From: Burkholderiales bacterium
GTDB taxonomy: Bacteria; Pseudomonadota; Gammaproteobacteria; Burkholderiales; Burkholderiaceae_C
Direction of reading: 5' to 3'
Assembly: GCA_028869035.1 (NCBI GenBank)
Contig: JAGWTL010000159.1
Location: 1 to 6,723 of the forward strand
Length of the DNA: 6,723 nucleotides
The position numbers and the translations under genes were made by a program. The notes beneath the pieces are model-generated. The model saw only the letters and a list, made by a program, of their open reading frames with translations, ran no database searches and had not been told where the DNA came from. Positions 6,592 through 6,723 of the stretch are shown here, in pieces; positions within the stretch are counted from its first letter, which is position 1; each line of letters starts with the position of its first letter.

Positions 6592-6723
6592 TCAGGCTTC
6601 GTCCGCCGTCTCATTGATCCGCGCTTTCACCCCGTTGAGCATCTGCTCCAGCTGCTCGCGTTCCTTCGCGGCGAGCCCGCCAGACAGGTCCGTGGCCAGG
6701 CTGCAGCGGACAATGCAGGCGGC
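6592..6723 (-). CDS. C-terminal end of a MarR-like regulator (cut by window edge)
   Basis: The last 43 codons and the TGA (complement of 6592-6594) are inside the window. The sequence ends with LSGGLAAKEREQLEQMLNGVKARINE and a short acidic tail. A short conserved turn followed by an amphipathic helix built from AAKEREQLEQML and KARIN is typical of the C-terminal dimerisation helix of MarR-family regulators. The start and DNA-binding domain are outside the window, so target and family are tentative. It is convergent with modC with a 40-base gap. Confidence 0.5.
   Translation of the reverse strand, partial: AACIVRCSLATDLSGGLAAKEREQLEQMLNGVKARINETADEA

Overview
The window is GC-rich DNA with proteobacterial gene content and very strong GC bias at third codon positions. 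The protein styles (ModE with paired TOBE domains, ModC with a C-terminal Mop domain, a DUF484-like/GGDEF protein, a long ChrA) suggest a betaproteobacterium, probably Burkholderiales and perhaps Comamonadaceae. That placement is inference from sequence feel; there is no rRNA or other marker gene here.

Layout, left to right. Bases 1-222 hold the N-terminal part of a second ModA-like oxyanion-binding protein. It loses its reading frame after about 70 residues and looks like a truncated remnant; a different frame runs on to a stop at 341-343. A diguanylate cyclase with an N-terminal DUF484/GAF-like sensory part follows at 390-1541. A 228-base leader region (1542-1769) holds a 12-codon ORF with a very good Shine-Dalgarno sequence and two mutually exclusive hairpins. 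It leads into a two-domain chromate-transporter-family gene, chrA (1770-3131). chrA converges on modE (3169-3927, minus strand), and an 11-bp-arm inverted repeat covers the junction.

The core of the window is a molybdate uptake and sensing locus: modE on the minus strand, diverging from modA-modB-modC on the plus strand (4016-6551). The 88-base divergent intergenic region carries two near-identical palindromes of the form CGCTATTCA-N5-TGAATAGCG, one next to each start codon. These are very likely the ModE operators. ModA (periplasmic binding protein), ModB (membrane channel) and ModC (ATPase) form the ABC importer. ModE would sense molybdate through its TOBE domains and repress both its own gene and modABC. 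A partial minus-strand gene at 6592-6723, ending in a MarR-like helical tail, converges on modC.

I do not see a clearly new system. The points most worth a second look are the paired operators with an extra dyad between them, the attenuator-like leader of chrA, and the decayed second ModA in the same neighbourhood as an oxyanion transporter of another family.
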